A DNA stretch of 64,000 nucleotides, taken from contig NZ_JAASQO010000011.1 of NCBI RefSeq assembly GCF_011762095.1, forward strand, positions 116,107 through 180,106, in the 5' to 3' direction. Shown here piece after piece: positions 52,584 through 60,536 of the stretch. A program made the position numbers and the translations under genes. This DNA comes from Parvibaculum indicum. GTDB lineage: Bacteria > Pseudomonadota > Alphaproteobacteria > Parvibaculales > Parvibaculaceae. Every line of letters starts with the position of its first letter. The first letter of the stretch is position 1. The notes under the pieces are model-generated. The model ran no database searches. It was not told the origin of the DNA and saw nothing but the letters and a program-made list of their open reading frames with translations.

Positions 52584-54656
52584 ATGTCCAAATCGAAACT
52601 CGCGCCGTTTGCCGCGGCGGTCGTCCTTGCCGCCCTTCCCGCCAACTCCGCCCGCGCCGGTGACGCATCGTCCGCGGACGACACCTTCACGCTGGGCAAG
52701 ATCTATGTCAGCGCGGAACGCCCCTCGGAGGCCGCCGACGATGTGAATACGGCCACCGTCGACGCGGAGGAGATCGAGACCTTCGACCGCAAAAGCGTCG
52801 ACGAAGCCCTGAAGCTCGTGCCGAGCGCCGATGCGATGAATTCCGGCGGCTCCCGCAACGAGGCCCTCATCTTCGTGCGCGGCTTCGATCGCTTTCAGGT
52901 GCCCTTTTCCATCGACGGCATCGTGATCTACCGCCCGGCCGACAACAGGCTCGACTATTCGCGCTTCCTCACCGCCGACATCGCGGAGCTGCAGGTCGCC
53001 AAGGGCTATGTCTCGGTGCTGAACGGTCCCGGCGCGCTTGGCGGCGCGGTGAATATCGTCACCCGAAAGCCGAAAAAGGCTTTCGAGCTCGACGCGAAAA
53101 CCGGCATCGCCTTCGACAGCCAGGGCAAGGGGAACGGCTATCTCTACCAGGGCCGGATCGGCACGAAGCAGGAGCGCTTCTATCTCCAGGCGAGCGGCGC
53201 GAAGCTCTATCGCGAATATATGGGCATGTCGCAGGACTTCACGCCCACCGCGAACGAGGATGGCGGCGCGCGCAATCACTCGAGCACAGAAGACTGGCGC
53301 ATCAGCCTCAAGGCGGGGTACACGCCCAATGCGAGCGACGAATATTCGCTCACCTACATGAAGCAGGAAGGCAGTCGCGAAGCGCCCTACCACGTCACCG
53401 ATCCCGTCTCCTCCCAGCGGAACTGGACATGGCCGATGACGAGCCTCGAAAGCGTCTATTTCCTCTCGACGACAAGTTTCAGTGACGGTTTCAGGCTCAA
53501 GACGCGCGCCTTTTACAATGCGTTCGACGACAATCTCGTCGCCTATGACGATGCGACTTTCACCACGCAAAACCAGCGCAAAGCCTTCAAGAGCTATTAC
53601 GAAGACGAGAGCTATGGCGGCGGCTTCGAACTCGAAAAGAAGTTCGCCGAGGCCGACACGCTGAAACTGGCCGCGAGCTATCGCCGCGACGAGCATGTCG
53701 AATGGCAATGGGGCAACAGCGCGCCCTTCACGCCCTATACCGAGCCCGAGCAGACGACGACGGAAGACACCCTGTCGCTCGCGCTCGAAAACACGGTGCA
53801 TCTGTCGCCGGAATGGGATCTCGTGCTCGGCGGCAGCTACAATGCGCGCCACCTGTTGCGGGCTCAGGACTACACGACCTCCACGGGGCTTTTCTCCTAC
53901 AACACCGCCGACACCCATTCATGGGATCGTCAGGGCGCGCTGGTCTGGTATCCCGGCGACACGACCAGGCTCCATGCAAGCCTGTCCACCCGCACGCGCT
54001 TTCCAAGCATCTTCGAGCGCTACTCCTCGCGCTTCGGCGGTTCGGTCTCCAATCCGGATCTGAAACCCGAACGCGCCACCACCGCCGAATTCGGCGTCGG
54101 CACCGGCACGCTCGACGAGCTGAAAATCGAAGCCGCGATCTATTACAACTGGCTGGAAGACGCTATCGAGCAGGTCCAGATTTCCGCCGTGCCCTATGGC
54201 GGCACGGGCCTTGTCGGCCAGAGCCGCAATGTCGGGAACGGCCATTCCTGGGGCTTTGAACTCTCGGCGGAAAAGCGCCTTGCGAGCTGGATCGATATCG
54301 GCGCCAACTACGCCTTTATCGACCGCACGATCACCGACCCGACGGATCCGTCCTTCCGTCCGACCGGCGTACCGGCGCATAAGGGCATGGCCTATGCCAC
54401 GCTCCGCCCGCTCGAAAACATCACGGTGACGCCGAATATCGAATTCGCCTCCGACCGCTGGACGGAGGATTCGGGCGGCGCCTATTACCGGACCGGCGAC
54501 TACCTTCTCGTCAATCTCCGGGCCAAATGGCAGGTGACGGATCAGGTCGCCCTTTCCCTTTCGGGCCGGAACCTTTCCGACGAAAACTACATGCTCGTCG
54601 ACGGCTTCCCGGCGGAAGGGCGCAGCATCTGGCTCACCACCAGTTTCACCTACTGA
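52584..54656 (+). CDS. TonB-dependent outer membrane receptor, candidate molybdenum/tungsten-regulated
   Basis: Outer-membrane active transporter of 690 residues. Signal peptide 1-25; TonB-box-like DTFTLGKIYVSAE at about 33-45; plug domain about 47-165 (EALKLVPSADAMNSGGSRNEALIFVRGFDRFQVPFSIDGIVIYRPADNRL and ELQVAKGYVSVLNGPGALGGAVNIVTRK); the rest is a 22-strand barrel with C-terminal Tyr (SFTY). The ligand is unknown. Two Mo-boxes upstream and a short ModE-like regulator convergent at its 3' end (11 bases of overlap) point to control by molybdate or tungstate. GGGGG precedes ATG 52584. Confidence 0.9.
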   Translation: MSKSKLAPFAAAVVLAALPANSARAGDASSADDTFTLGKIYVSAERPSEAADDVNTATVDAEEIETFDRKSVDEALKLVPSADAMNSGGSRNEALIFVRGFDRFQVPFSIDGIVIYRPADNRLDYSRFLTADIAELQVAKGYVSVLNGPGALGGAVNIVTRKPKKAFELDAKTGIAFDSQGKGNGYLYQGRIGTKQERFYLQASGAKLYREYMGMSQDFTPTANEDGGARNHSSTEDWRISLKAGYTPNASDEYSLTYMKQEGSREAPYHVTDPVSSQRNWTWPMTSLESVYFLSTTSFSDGFRLKTRAFYNAFDDNLVAYDDATFTTQNQRKAFKSYYEDESYGGGFELEKKFAEADTLKLAASYRRDEHVEWQWGNSAPFTPYTEPEQTTTEDTLSLALENTVHLSPEWDLVLGGSYNARHLLRAQDYTTSTGLFSYNTADTHSWDRQGALVWYPGDTTRLHASLSTRTRFPSIFERYSSRFGGSVSNPDLKPERATTAEFGVGTGTLDELKIEAAIYYNWLEDAIEQVQISAVPYGGTGLVGQSRNVGNGHSWGFELSAEKRLASWIDIGANYAFIDRTITDPTDPSFRPTGVPAHKGMAYATLRPLENITVTPNIEFASDRWTEDSGGAYYRTGDYLLVNLRAKWQVTDQVALSLSGRNLSDENYMLVDGFPAEGRSIWLTTSFTY

Positions 54657-55023
54657 CGGGCGACGCCTTCCGGCGTCTTCCCTTCATGAGACCGGCCATT
54701 TCCTCCATCGCCTCGCCATTCGCCTTGAGGCAGGCCTTTTCCATGCGGCGGTAGAGCTTCACCACATCGCGGCCGGTCTCGCTCAGGGCCGCGCCGCCGC
54801 CGCCGCCGCCGCCGCGCTGCGTTTCCACCAGAGGCGTGGCGAAGCGCTGGTTGAGATCGTCCACCAGCAGCCAGGCCCGGCGATAGGACATGCCCATCGC
54901 CTTGCCCGCCTTGCTGATCGAGCCGCTCTCGTCGATGAGTTCCATCAGCCGGACCTTGCCCACGCCCAGCGCATGTTCGCTGTCGGTATCCACGCGCAGG
55001 GTCAGCCGCAAATTCTTCGTCAT
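54646..55023 (-). CDS. Short ModE-like winged-helix regulator (no molybdate-binding domain)
   Basis: Protein of 125 residues with the ModE N-terminal LysR-like helix-turn-helix: TLRVDTDSEHALGVGKVRLMELIDESGSISKAGKAMGMSYRRAWLLVDDLNQRFATPLVETQRGGGGGGGAALSETG (about 6-83), including the glycine-rich wing. E. coli ModE is about 262 residues because of its C-terminal MOP (molybindin) domains, which are absent here, so it must sense its signal differently or act with a partner. GAGG precedes ATG 55023. It overlaps the receptor end convergently by 11 bases and is the best candidate for the Mo-boxes at 52512-52566. Confidence 0.88.
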   Translation of the reverse strand: MTKNLRLTLRVDTDSEHALGVGKVRLMELIDESGSISKAGKAMGMSYRRAWLLVDDLNQRFATPLVETQRGGGGGGGAALSETGRDVVKLYRRMEKACLKANGEAMEEMAGLMKGRRRKASPVSR

Positions 55024-55086
55024 CTTGTCGGACCTCATCGAAAGGAATCGAAGATGCCGCATTGTGGCATCGCCGGCGGCACGCGG

Positions 55087-56265
55087 CTAATCCGCCTTCG
55101 TGATTTTCAGAACCTGCCCTTCGGAGCTGTCGGTCAGCACATAGAGCGCACCGTCCGGCCCCTGCTTCACCGCGCGGATACGCTCGCCGAGGTCCGTCAG
55201 CAGATCCTCCTCATGGGTGATCTTCTCGCCTTCATATTCGAGGCGGACAAGGCGCGGCTTGGCAAGCCCGCCGACGAACAGGTCGCCCTTCCATTCCGGT
55301 ATGGCGTCGGACGTATAGAAGGCCATGCCGCAAACGCCGATGGAAGGCGTCCAGTGGTAGATCGGGCCGGTCATGCCGGACGCTTGGGCCTTGCCGGTGC
55401 CGACCGGCGAGCCGTCATAATTCATGCCGAAGGAGACGACCGGCCAGCCATAGTTCCGTCCTGGCTCGATCGCATTGATCTCGTCGCCGCCTTTCGGCCC
55501 ATGTTCGTCGGCCCAGAGCTTGCCGGATTTCGGCTCGATAGCCGCGCCCTGCACGTTGCGATGGCCGTAGGACCAGATTTCCGGCCGGGCATCGCCTTCC
55601 GGCCCGCCATCCTCCGCATAGGGATTGTCCTTGGGGATGCTGCCGTCCGGCCAGATGCGGACGATCTTGCCGAGATCGGAATCGAGGTCCTGCGCCTGCC
55701 CGCGCACGCTGTCGAAATAGCGCTCGCCCAGCGTGACGAAGAGATGACCCTTCCGGTCGAAGACCAGCCGCGAGCCGAAATGACCCGATCCGTCCACCTT
55801 GGGCTTCTGGCGAAAGATCACCTTCACCTCGCTAAGGCGCGGTTCGTTCATGTCCTCGCTGAGCTTGCCGCGCAGCACCGCCGTGCCGTTCCGCCCGTTC
55901 TCGCCCGGTTCGGTGAAACTCAGATAGACGAGCTTGTTCGTCTCGAAATCCGGATCGAGCGCCACGTCGAGAAGACCGCCCTGCCCCCTGACGTCGATCT
56001 CGGGCAGCCCGGCCACCGGATAGGACAGTCCGCCCTTCTTGTCGACGATGCGCAGCCGGCCCACGCGCTCGGTCAGCAGCATGCGTCCGTCCGGCAGGAA
56101 GGCGAGCCCCCAGGGGTGGTCCAGTTCGTCGGCAAAGGTGGCGACACGGATCGTCGCCTTTTCCGTCTCGACCCTCTTGTCGATCCTGTCGTTCGCCACG
56201 GCCGGTCCGAAACCGAAGGTCAGGCACAGAATGGCCGTGGCGAAGGCTGTCAGCTGGCGTGGCAT
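55087..56265 (-). CDS. PQQ-dependent soluble aldose sugar dehydrogenase-like protein
   Basis: Periplasmic protein of 392 residues with signal peptide 1-24 (ends AVAND) and a six-bladed beta-propeller. Family motifs: LDHPWGLAFLPDGRMLLTERVGRL, GQGGLLDVALDPDF, WSYGHRNVQGAAIEPKSGKLWADEHGPKGGDEINAIEPGRNYGWPVVSFG and DGALYVLTDSSEGQVLKI. Such enzymes oxidise sugars with pyrroloquinoline quinone. AGGAG lies six bases before ATG 56265. It is on the same strand as and 63 bases upstream of the ModE-like gene, so they may be cotranscribed, although PQQ enzymes do not need molybdenum. Confidence 0.92.
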   Translation of the reverse strand: MPRQLTAFATAILCLTFGFGPAVANDRIDKRVETEKATIRVATFADELDHPWGLAFLPDGRMLLTERVGRLRIVDKKGGLSYPVAGLPEIDVRGQGGLLDVALDPDFETNKLVYLSFTEPGENGRNGTAVLRGKLSEDMNEPRLSEVKVIFRQKPKVDGSGHFGSRLVFDRKGHLFVTLGERYFDSVRGQAQDLDSDLGKIVRIWPDGSIPKDNPYAEDGGPEGDARPEIWSYGHRNVQGAAIEPKSGKLWADEHGPKGGDEINAIEPGRNYGWPVVSFGMNYDGSPVGTGKAQASGMTGPIYHWTPSIGVCGMAFYTSDAIPEWKGDLFVGGLAKPRLVRLEYEGEKITHEEDLLTDLGERIRAVKQGPDGALYVLTDSSEGQVLKITKAD

Positions 56266-56434
56266 GAAAATCTCCTGATTTGGCCCCTCTTCCCATTTGG
56301 GGTTCCGCCGGGGCAAGGCAAGCAAGGATATTTCCAGGCGTGGAAATACCTCAATCCTGCCCCTAAACTGCCATTTCGGGATGGAGACTGGGCCTGCATG
56401 TTGCCGCGGGCCCAGGGCGGGGCTGGAGAAGTCT

Positions 56435-56800
56435 ATGCGCGTGATTTGTATGCTTCTGCTGGCCCTCGGCCTGACGGTTCTGCCGCGGGGTTCCGCCCAG
56501 GCCGTGCCGCGCGAGATGATGCGGCTCGCGGAAGTGCTTGGCGCCGTTCACTATCTGCGCCCGCTTTGCGGCTCGGGGGAAGGGCAGAAATGGCGCAATC
56601 AGATGATCCGCATGCTCGATGCCGTCCCCACCGCACGCGACGAGCGGGAAGTGCTGATTTCCCATTTCAATATCTTCTACTACCGCTATCGTGACGCCTA
56701 TCCGCGCTGCACCGGCAAGGCCGCCCGGGACGCCAATCGTCTGGTTTCGGAAGGCCAGCGCCTTGCCGAAGCCCTCGCCCGCCGGGGGTACGGGCAATAG
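56435..56800 (+). CDS. TIGR02301-type secreted protein
   Basis: Secreted protein of 121 residues: signal peptide 1-23 (ends AQA), then a conserved alphaproteobacterial domain with VPREMMRLAEVLGAVHYLRPLCGSGEGQKWRNQMIRMLDAVPTARDEREVLISHFNIFYYRYRDAYPRCTGKAARDANRLVSEGQRL. Two cysteines (RPLCG and YPRCT) likely form a disulfide. Its role is unknown; the family is restricted to this class. GGAGAAG precedes ATG 56435. Confidence 0.88.
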   Translation: MRVICMLLLALGLTVLPRGSAQAVPREMMRLAEVLGAVHYLRPLCGSGEGQKWRNQMIRMLDAVPTARDEREVLISHFNIFYYRYRDAYPRCTGKAARDANRLVSEGQRLAEALARRGYGQ

Positions 56801-56945
56801 GCCGGATTACGCAAATTAACCGCATCTTCACGAAGGTCGCGCCGGGCTGCGGGAGTATGCTAGTAATGCAGTCAAGGCCCCTGATTTGCCCGGTGGGCCT
56901 CTATCGTAGAGACTGCGCCGCGATTTTCGCGCGGATGAGGACAGA

Positions 56946-57242
56946 ATGGCCGATGATTTTCCAGGCGATCCCCTGGTGAGATTTTACGAAGACGAAGCCG
57001 GCGACATGACCGAGCCGCCCGAGGGCGAGCAGCGCCGCCTGGCGCTCCAGAATATTCTGGATGCCTGGGACGAGACGCTGGGCGAAGGCGTATCCCCCGA
57101 TATTCTGGCGAGCACGGCCATTTTCGCGGCGCTGTCCGACATGGTGGAAGCCTATGGCGAGGAAGCGGTCGCCGAAATGACGGACGGCCTGTCCGACCGC
57201 ATCCGCTCGGGCGAATTCACCCTGAACCGCGTCGTGAACTAA
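56946..57242 (+). CDS. Conserved hypothetical protein
   Basis: Acidic protein of 98 residues, mostly alpha-helical (PPEGEQRRLALQNILDAWDETLGEGVSPDILASTAIFAALSDMVEAYGEEAVAEMTDGLSDRIRSGEFTLNRVVN). No signal peptide or membrane segment. It resembles short uncharacterised alphaproteobacterial proteins; no function can be assigned. The 145 bases upstream hold no recognisable site. A 35-base imperfect inverted repeat follows its stop and may end the transcript. Confidence 0.7.
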   Translation: MADDFPGDPLVRFYEDEAGDMTEPPEGEQRRLALQNILDAWDETLGEGVSPDILASTAIFAALSDMVEAYGEEAVAEMTDGLSDRIRSGEFTLNRVVN

Positions 57243-57312
57243 GCACGCTTTTCCGGAGGAACGCCAGGTCATCCCGAGCCGGGTTCCTAACTTCTCCAAA
57301 TGAATATTGAGT

Positions 57313-57822
57313 TCAATCCCGCGACGCAGCTTTCATAAGTCCGTCGAACCGTTCTCCCGACGCGCGGGCAGCTTTCAACAGCGCTGCGAAGTCATCGGGC
57401 GGATTGCCGCCATCAAGCATACCGTTGAAGACCGCATAGGCATCCGTCCTGCTCCCATAGGCGCGTAGCGTTTTGTCGTCATTGACCCAAGCCAGAACGA
57501 TAATTTTCGTCCCACTGTCAAAACGGAAGAACAATCGATATTGCTGGAAGAACTTGGCGCGGAACCAATGCTTCCGATCCTCGCCCAGCGTATTCCCCTG
57601 ACGGAAGGCCGGATCGCCAGGATCGGCCGGAATGACTTCCGTCACCAGCTTGACGATGGCGGCCAGCCGCTTGGCGCAATTTTTCTTTCGGTAGCTGTCG
57701 GGATCGCGCCGCTTGCGTTGCTCGACCTCCTCGACCAGTTCGTCGATCTGATCGAGGAAGAGAGGATGCGCATAGATCGACCAGTCATTGACGGTGAGCG
57801 GCGCCCCTTCCGGCCGTTTCAT
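57313..57822 (-). CDS. yhaV: YhaV-family toxin
   Basis: RelE-superfamily mRNA-cleaving toxin of 169 residues. It matches E. coli YhaV over its length: LTVNDWSIYAHPLFLDQIDELVEEVEQRKRRDPDSYRKKNCAKRLAAI, FRQGNTLGEDRKHWFRAKFFQQYRLFFRFDSGTKIIVLAWVNDDKTLRAYGSRTDAYAVF. The start overlaps the antitoxin stop by four bases (ATGA), which couples the two products. Type II toxin-antitoxin partner of the PrlF gene. Confidence 0.93.
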   Translation of the reverse strand: MKRPEGAPLTVNDWSIYAHPLFLDQIDELVEEVEQRKRRDPDSYRKKNCAKRLAAIVKLVTEVIPADPGDPAFRQGNTLGEDRKHWFRAKFFQQYRLFFRFDSGTKIIVLAWVNDDKTLRAYGSRTDAYAVFNGMLDGGNPPDDFAALLKAARASGERFDGLMKAASRD

Positions 57823-58145
57823 TCGTCATCGGGCGACAAGGCCGCGTCGAGATCGACGTCCACCCCTTCGACCAGCGCCTTCATCCGCTCCAGAAGGGCG
57901 CCGTCAAACGCGCGCAGCCGTTCCGGATGCTCCCGCACGTCCTTTTCGAGCAGATCGAGAAAGGCACCCAATGCAGGGTCGCCCGCCTCTTCCCGGTCGG
58001 GCTCGATATACACGCGCCCGCTCTCATCCGTGCAGTACCGGATATGATCGCCCTTCCCCAGATTCAGTTGCCGGCGCACGCCGCTCGGTACCGTCGTCTG
58101 GTAACGATCGGTGAGTTTCGAGACTTCTTTGACGAGCGCGGCCAT
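57819..58145 (-). CDS. prlF: PrlF-family antitoxin
   Basis: AbrB/MazE-fold antitoxin of 108 residues: KLTDRYQTTVPSGVRRQLNLGKGDHIRYCTDESGRVYIEPDREE (swapped-hairpin DNA-binding domain, about 9-53), then a helical C-terminal half that should bind the toxin. GGGAGG precedes ATG 58145; an in-frame extension to 58187 lacks a Shine-Dalgarno. A perfect 20-bp palindrome 44 bases upstream is the likely operator through which PrlF-YhaV represses itself. Confidence 0.92.
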   Translation of the reverse strand: MAALVKEVSKLTDRYQTTVPSGVRRQLNLGKGDHIRYCTDESGRVYIEPDREEAGDPALGAFLDLLEKDVREHPERLRAFDGALLERMKALVEGVDVDLDAALSPDDE

Positions 58146-58188
58146 GGCGGCCTCCCAAATGGTAAGTCGGTTCCCCGGACGCCACATA

Positions 58189-58208
58189 GGTAATGCAATT
58201 GCATTACC
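58189..58208. promoter_or_regulatory. Operator of the prlF-yhaV operon (perfect 20-bp palindrome)
   Basis: GGTAATGCAATTGCATTACC is self-complementary over all 20 bases. It lies just upstream of the antitoxin gene, and a further GGTAA half-site is seen at 58161-58165. MazE/AbrB-type antitoxins bind such palindromes as complexes with their toxin. Confidence 0.8.
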
Positions 58209-58259
58209 ATGTCAAGGCGCCCGCCCCATCCCGGTCGGACCGCGATTTGCCGTTTGCGC

Positions 58260-59825
58260 TCAGATCATTACTTCGATGAGGCGCGGGCCCTTCTGCTTCA
58301 TCGCCGAGGAGAACTGCTCGGTGAATTCTTCCAGCGTTTCGGCGCGGCTGGCTTCGACGCCCATGCCCTGCGCGAGCTGCACCCAGTTCAGTTCCGGGTT
58401 GTGCAGATCCAGCATGGAGAGCGCCTTGGGGCCGGGGTTTTCCGCGCCCACGCGGGACAGTTCCACATTCAGGATCGCATAGGAGCGATTGGCGAAGATC
58501 ACCGTCGTCACGTCGAGCTTCTCGCGCGCCTGGGTCCAGAGCGTCTGCAGCGTGTACATCGCGCCGCCGTCGCCATGCAGGCACACCACCTTGCGATCCG
58601 GGCAGGCGACCGCCGCGCCGGTCGCCAGCGGCAGGCCCTGCCCGATCGAGCCGCCCGTGAGCGAGAGATGGTCATGCGGGGCCGCCGACGCCGTTGCGAT
58701 CATGGAGCCGATGCCGGAGGTCGCGGCCTCGTCCGAAATGATCGCGTTTTCCGGCAGGAGATGACCGACCACATGACCGATGGTGAACTGGTCGAGCTGG
58801 CCGTCCGTCAGTTCCGGCTTGTGCGCGGGCGCCACATGGGCGGGCTCCTTCGGCGCGCCCAGCGCCTCGGCCACCGCTTCCAGCGCCTGAACGCCGTCTT
58901 CATGTGGATGGGCCAGATAGCCGATGCCCGTTCCTTCCGGCGTGCACCAGCTCGGCTTGCCGGGATAGGCGAAGAAGGACACCGGCGGCTTCGCGCCCAC
59001 CAGCACGAGTTCCTGCACCGGCTCCATGAATTCGACGATCTGCTCGGCGAAATAGGGAATGCGCTCCACGGCGACGCGGCCCGCTCCGCGCTGGATGCGG
59101 GGCGCGAAGGTGTCGCACATCAGGCGCGCGCCGGTCGCCGCCGCGATTCGGCCCGCCGCGATGAGCCCGCGCTCCTTCAGCACCTCGCCGCGCAGCAGGA
59201 GGGCGGCGTTCTTGCCGGCTTTTTTCAGTGCTTCCACGCTGCGCTTCACCGCGTCGTCGGAAACGGCGGTCGCCACGCGGCGCGGCAACGGGTCGGCGGG
59301 GCCTTCCGCGTCGAGCCAGGCGGTATCGGCCGGCAGGATGAGGGTCGCGATCTGGCCCGGCGCTTCCATCGCCGCCTGCACGGCCCGCGCGCCGTCCGCG
59401 GCCACGGTCTTGGAACTGGTGGAGGAATGGATCCAGGCCGAAACGGGGCCCGCGAAGCCCTTGATGTCGGAGGAAAGCGGCGCGTCATATTGCGCGTGAT
59501 AGGTGGCGTGATCGCCGACGATATTCACCAGCGGCGTCGAGGCGCGCCGCGCATTGTGCAGATTGGCCAGGCCGTTCGCCATGCCGGGCCCGAGATGCAG
59601 AAGCGTCGCGGCGGGCTTTTCCGCCATGCGGCCATAACCGTCCGCCGCGCCCGTCACCGCGCCCTCGAACAGGCCCAGCACGGCGCGCATCCCGTCCACC
59701 TTGTCGAGGGCGGCCACGAAATGCATTTCCGACGTACCGGGATTGGAGAAACAGACCTCGACGCCCGACCCGACCAGAGTGCGTACCAGGCTTTCGGCGC
59801 CGTTCATTTTTTTCGATGACATCAA
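58260..59825 (-). CDS. Thiamine-diphosphate-dependent enzyme, acetolactate-synthase-like
   Basis: TPP enzyme of 521 residues with the three usual domains. N-terminal PYR domain has the activating Glu in ALFEGAVTGAADGYGRMA (about 52-69); the C-terminal PP domain has the TPP-binding GDGGAMYTLQTLWTQAREKLDVTTVIFANRSYAIL (about 425-459). The subgroup is close to benzoylformate-decarboxylase-like and IlvB-like proteins (SNPGTSEMHFVAALD); decarboxylation of a 2-oxo acid is likely, the substrate is open. No IlvH small subunit is adjacent. It begins in ATGATGTCATCG-like tandem starts at 59825. Confidence 0.85.
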   Translation of the reverse strand: MMSSKKMNGAESLVRTLVGSGVEVCFSNPGTSEMHFVAALDKVDGMRAVLGLFEGAVTGAADGYGRMAEKPAATLLHLGPGMANGLANLHNARRASTPLVNIVGDHATYHAQYDAPLSSDIKGFAGPVSAWIHSSTSSKTVAADGARAVQAAMEAPGQIATLILPADTAWLDAEGPADPLPRRVATAVSDDAVKRSVEALKKAGKNAALLLRGEVLKERGLIAAGRIAAATGARLMCDTFAPRIQRGAGRVAVERIPYFAEQIVEFMEPVQELVLVGAKPPVSFFAYPGKPSWCTPEGTGIGYLAHPHEDGVQALEAVAEALGAPKEPAHVAPAHKPELTDGQLDQFTIGHVVGHLLPENAIISDEAATSGIGSMIATASAAPHDHLSLTGGSIGQGLPLATGAAVACPDRKVVCLHGDGGAMYTLQTLWTQAREKLDVTTVIFANRSYAILNVELSRVGAENPGPKALSMLDLHNPELNWVQLAQGMGVEASRAETLEEFTEQFSSAMKQKGPRLIEVMI

Positions 59826-59863
59826 TCTGTCTCCCTGTCTGCCGGTCTTGAACTGTGCCGGGC

Positions 59864-60511
59864 TTAAACCAATCCGAAAAGTTTAAAGACGAGTCGGCCC
59901 AGCACAACCAGGCCGAAAATCGTAATCAGCGCGCCGGACACGTGGTTCACCTTTTCCAGCAGGCTGTCGTTCATGCGTTTGCGGAAATAGGCGACGAAGC
60001 CGGAGACGCAGCACCACCACAGCACGGACCCCGCCATCACCGAAGCCACCACCGTGGCCGCGTGGCCGTAATCCTCGCCCTTGCTGGTCAGGCCCGCTAT
60101 GCCGCCGAAAATGGCGATGAAGCCGAGCATGGTCGCCGGGTTGGTGATGGTCAGCGCGAAGGTCGTGCCGAACACCTTGGCCTGCGCGGTGGCGGGCTTG
60201 TCGGTCTCCTGCGCTTCCAGATGCGGATGGGTGAAGAATGTCCGCAAGCCCATCAGCACGAGGAAGAGCCCGCCGGCGAGCTGAAGATAGATCTCGAACC
60301 GGACGACGAGGTCGATGGCGGCTGTCAGGCCGAAGCCCGCGATGATCGCGAAGATCGCATCCCCCGTCGCCGCCCCGCCGCCCGACAGGAAACCGTTCAG
60401 CCAGCCGAAATGCAGCGTCCGCCTGATCACGATGAGGTTTACCGGTCCGATCGGTGCCGCCACCGCCATGCCGATGGCTATGCCGTTGGCAATCAGGCCG
60501 AAATCAATCAT
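59864..60511 (-). CDS. LysE-family translocator
   Basis: Inner-membrane exporter of 215 residues with six membrane helices. The family opening FGLIANGIAIGMAVAAPIGPVNLIVIRRTLHFGWLNGFLSGGGAATGDAIFA (about 4-55) and ATMLGFIAIFGGIAGL are typical of amino acid or small-molecule efflux by LysE/RhtB proteins. ATG 60511 is chosen; an in-frame upstream extension overlaps the ligase gene and has no Shine-Dalgarno. It lies 25 bases after the feruloyl-CoA-synthase-like gene on the same strand, so cotranscription is possible. Confidence 0.9.
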   Translation of the reverse strand: MIDFGLIANGIAIGMAVAAPIGPVNLIVIRRTLHFGWLNGFLSGGGAATGDAIFAIIAGFGLTAAIDLVVRFEIYLQLAGGLFLVLMGLRTFFTHPHLEAQETDKPATAQAKVFGTTFALTITNPATMLGFIAIFGGIAGLTSKGEDYGHAATVVASVMAGSVLWWCCVSGFVAYFRKRMNDSLLEKVNHVSGALITIFGLVVLGRLVFKLFGLV

Positions 60512-60536
60512 ACCGAACCCCGAAACGCATACTCGT

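Noticed and set aside
58209..59819. Long plus-strand frame opposite the TPP enzyme
   Set aside because: Arg/His-rich translation typical of an antisense shadow; the minus-strand frame has TPP motifs.
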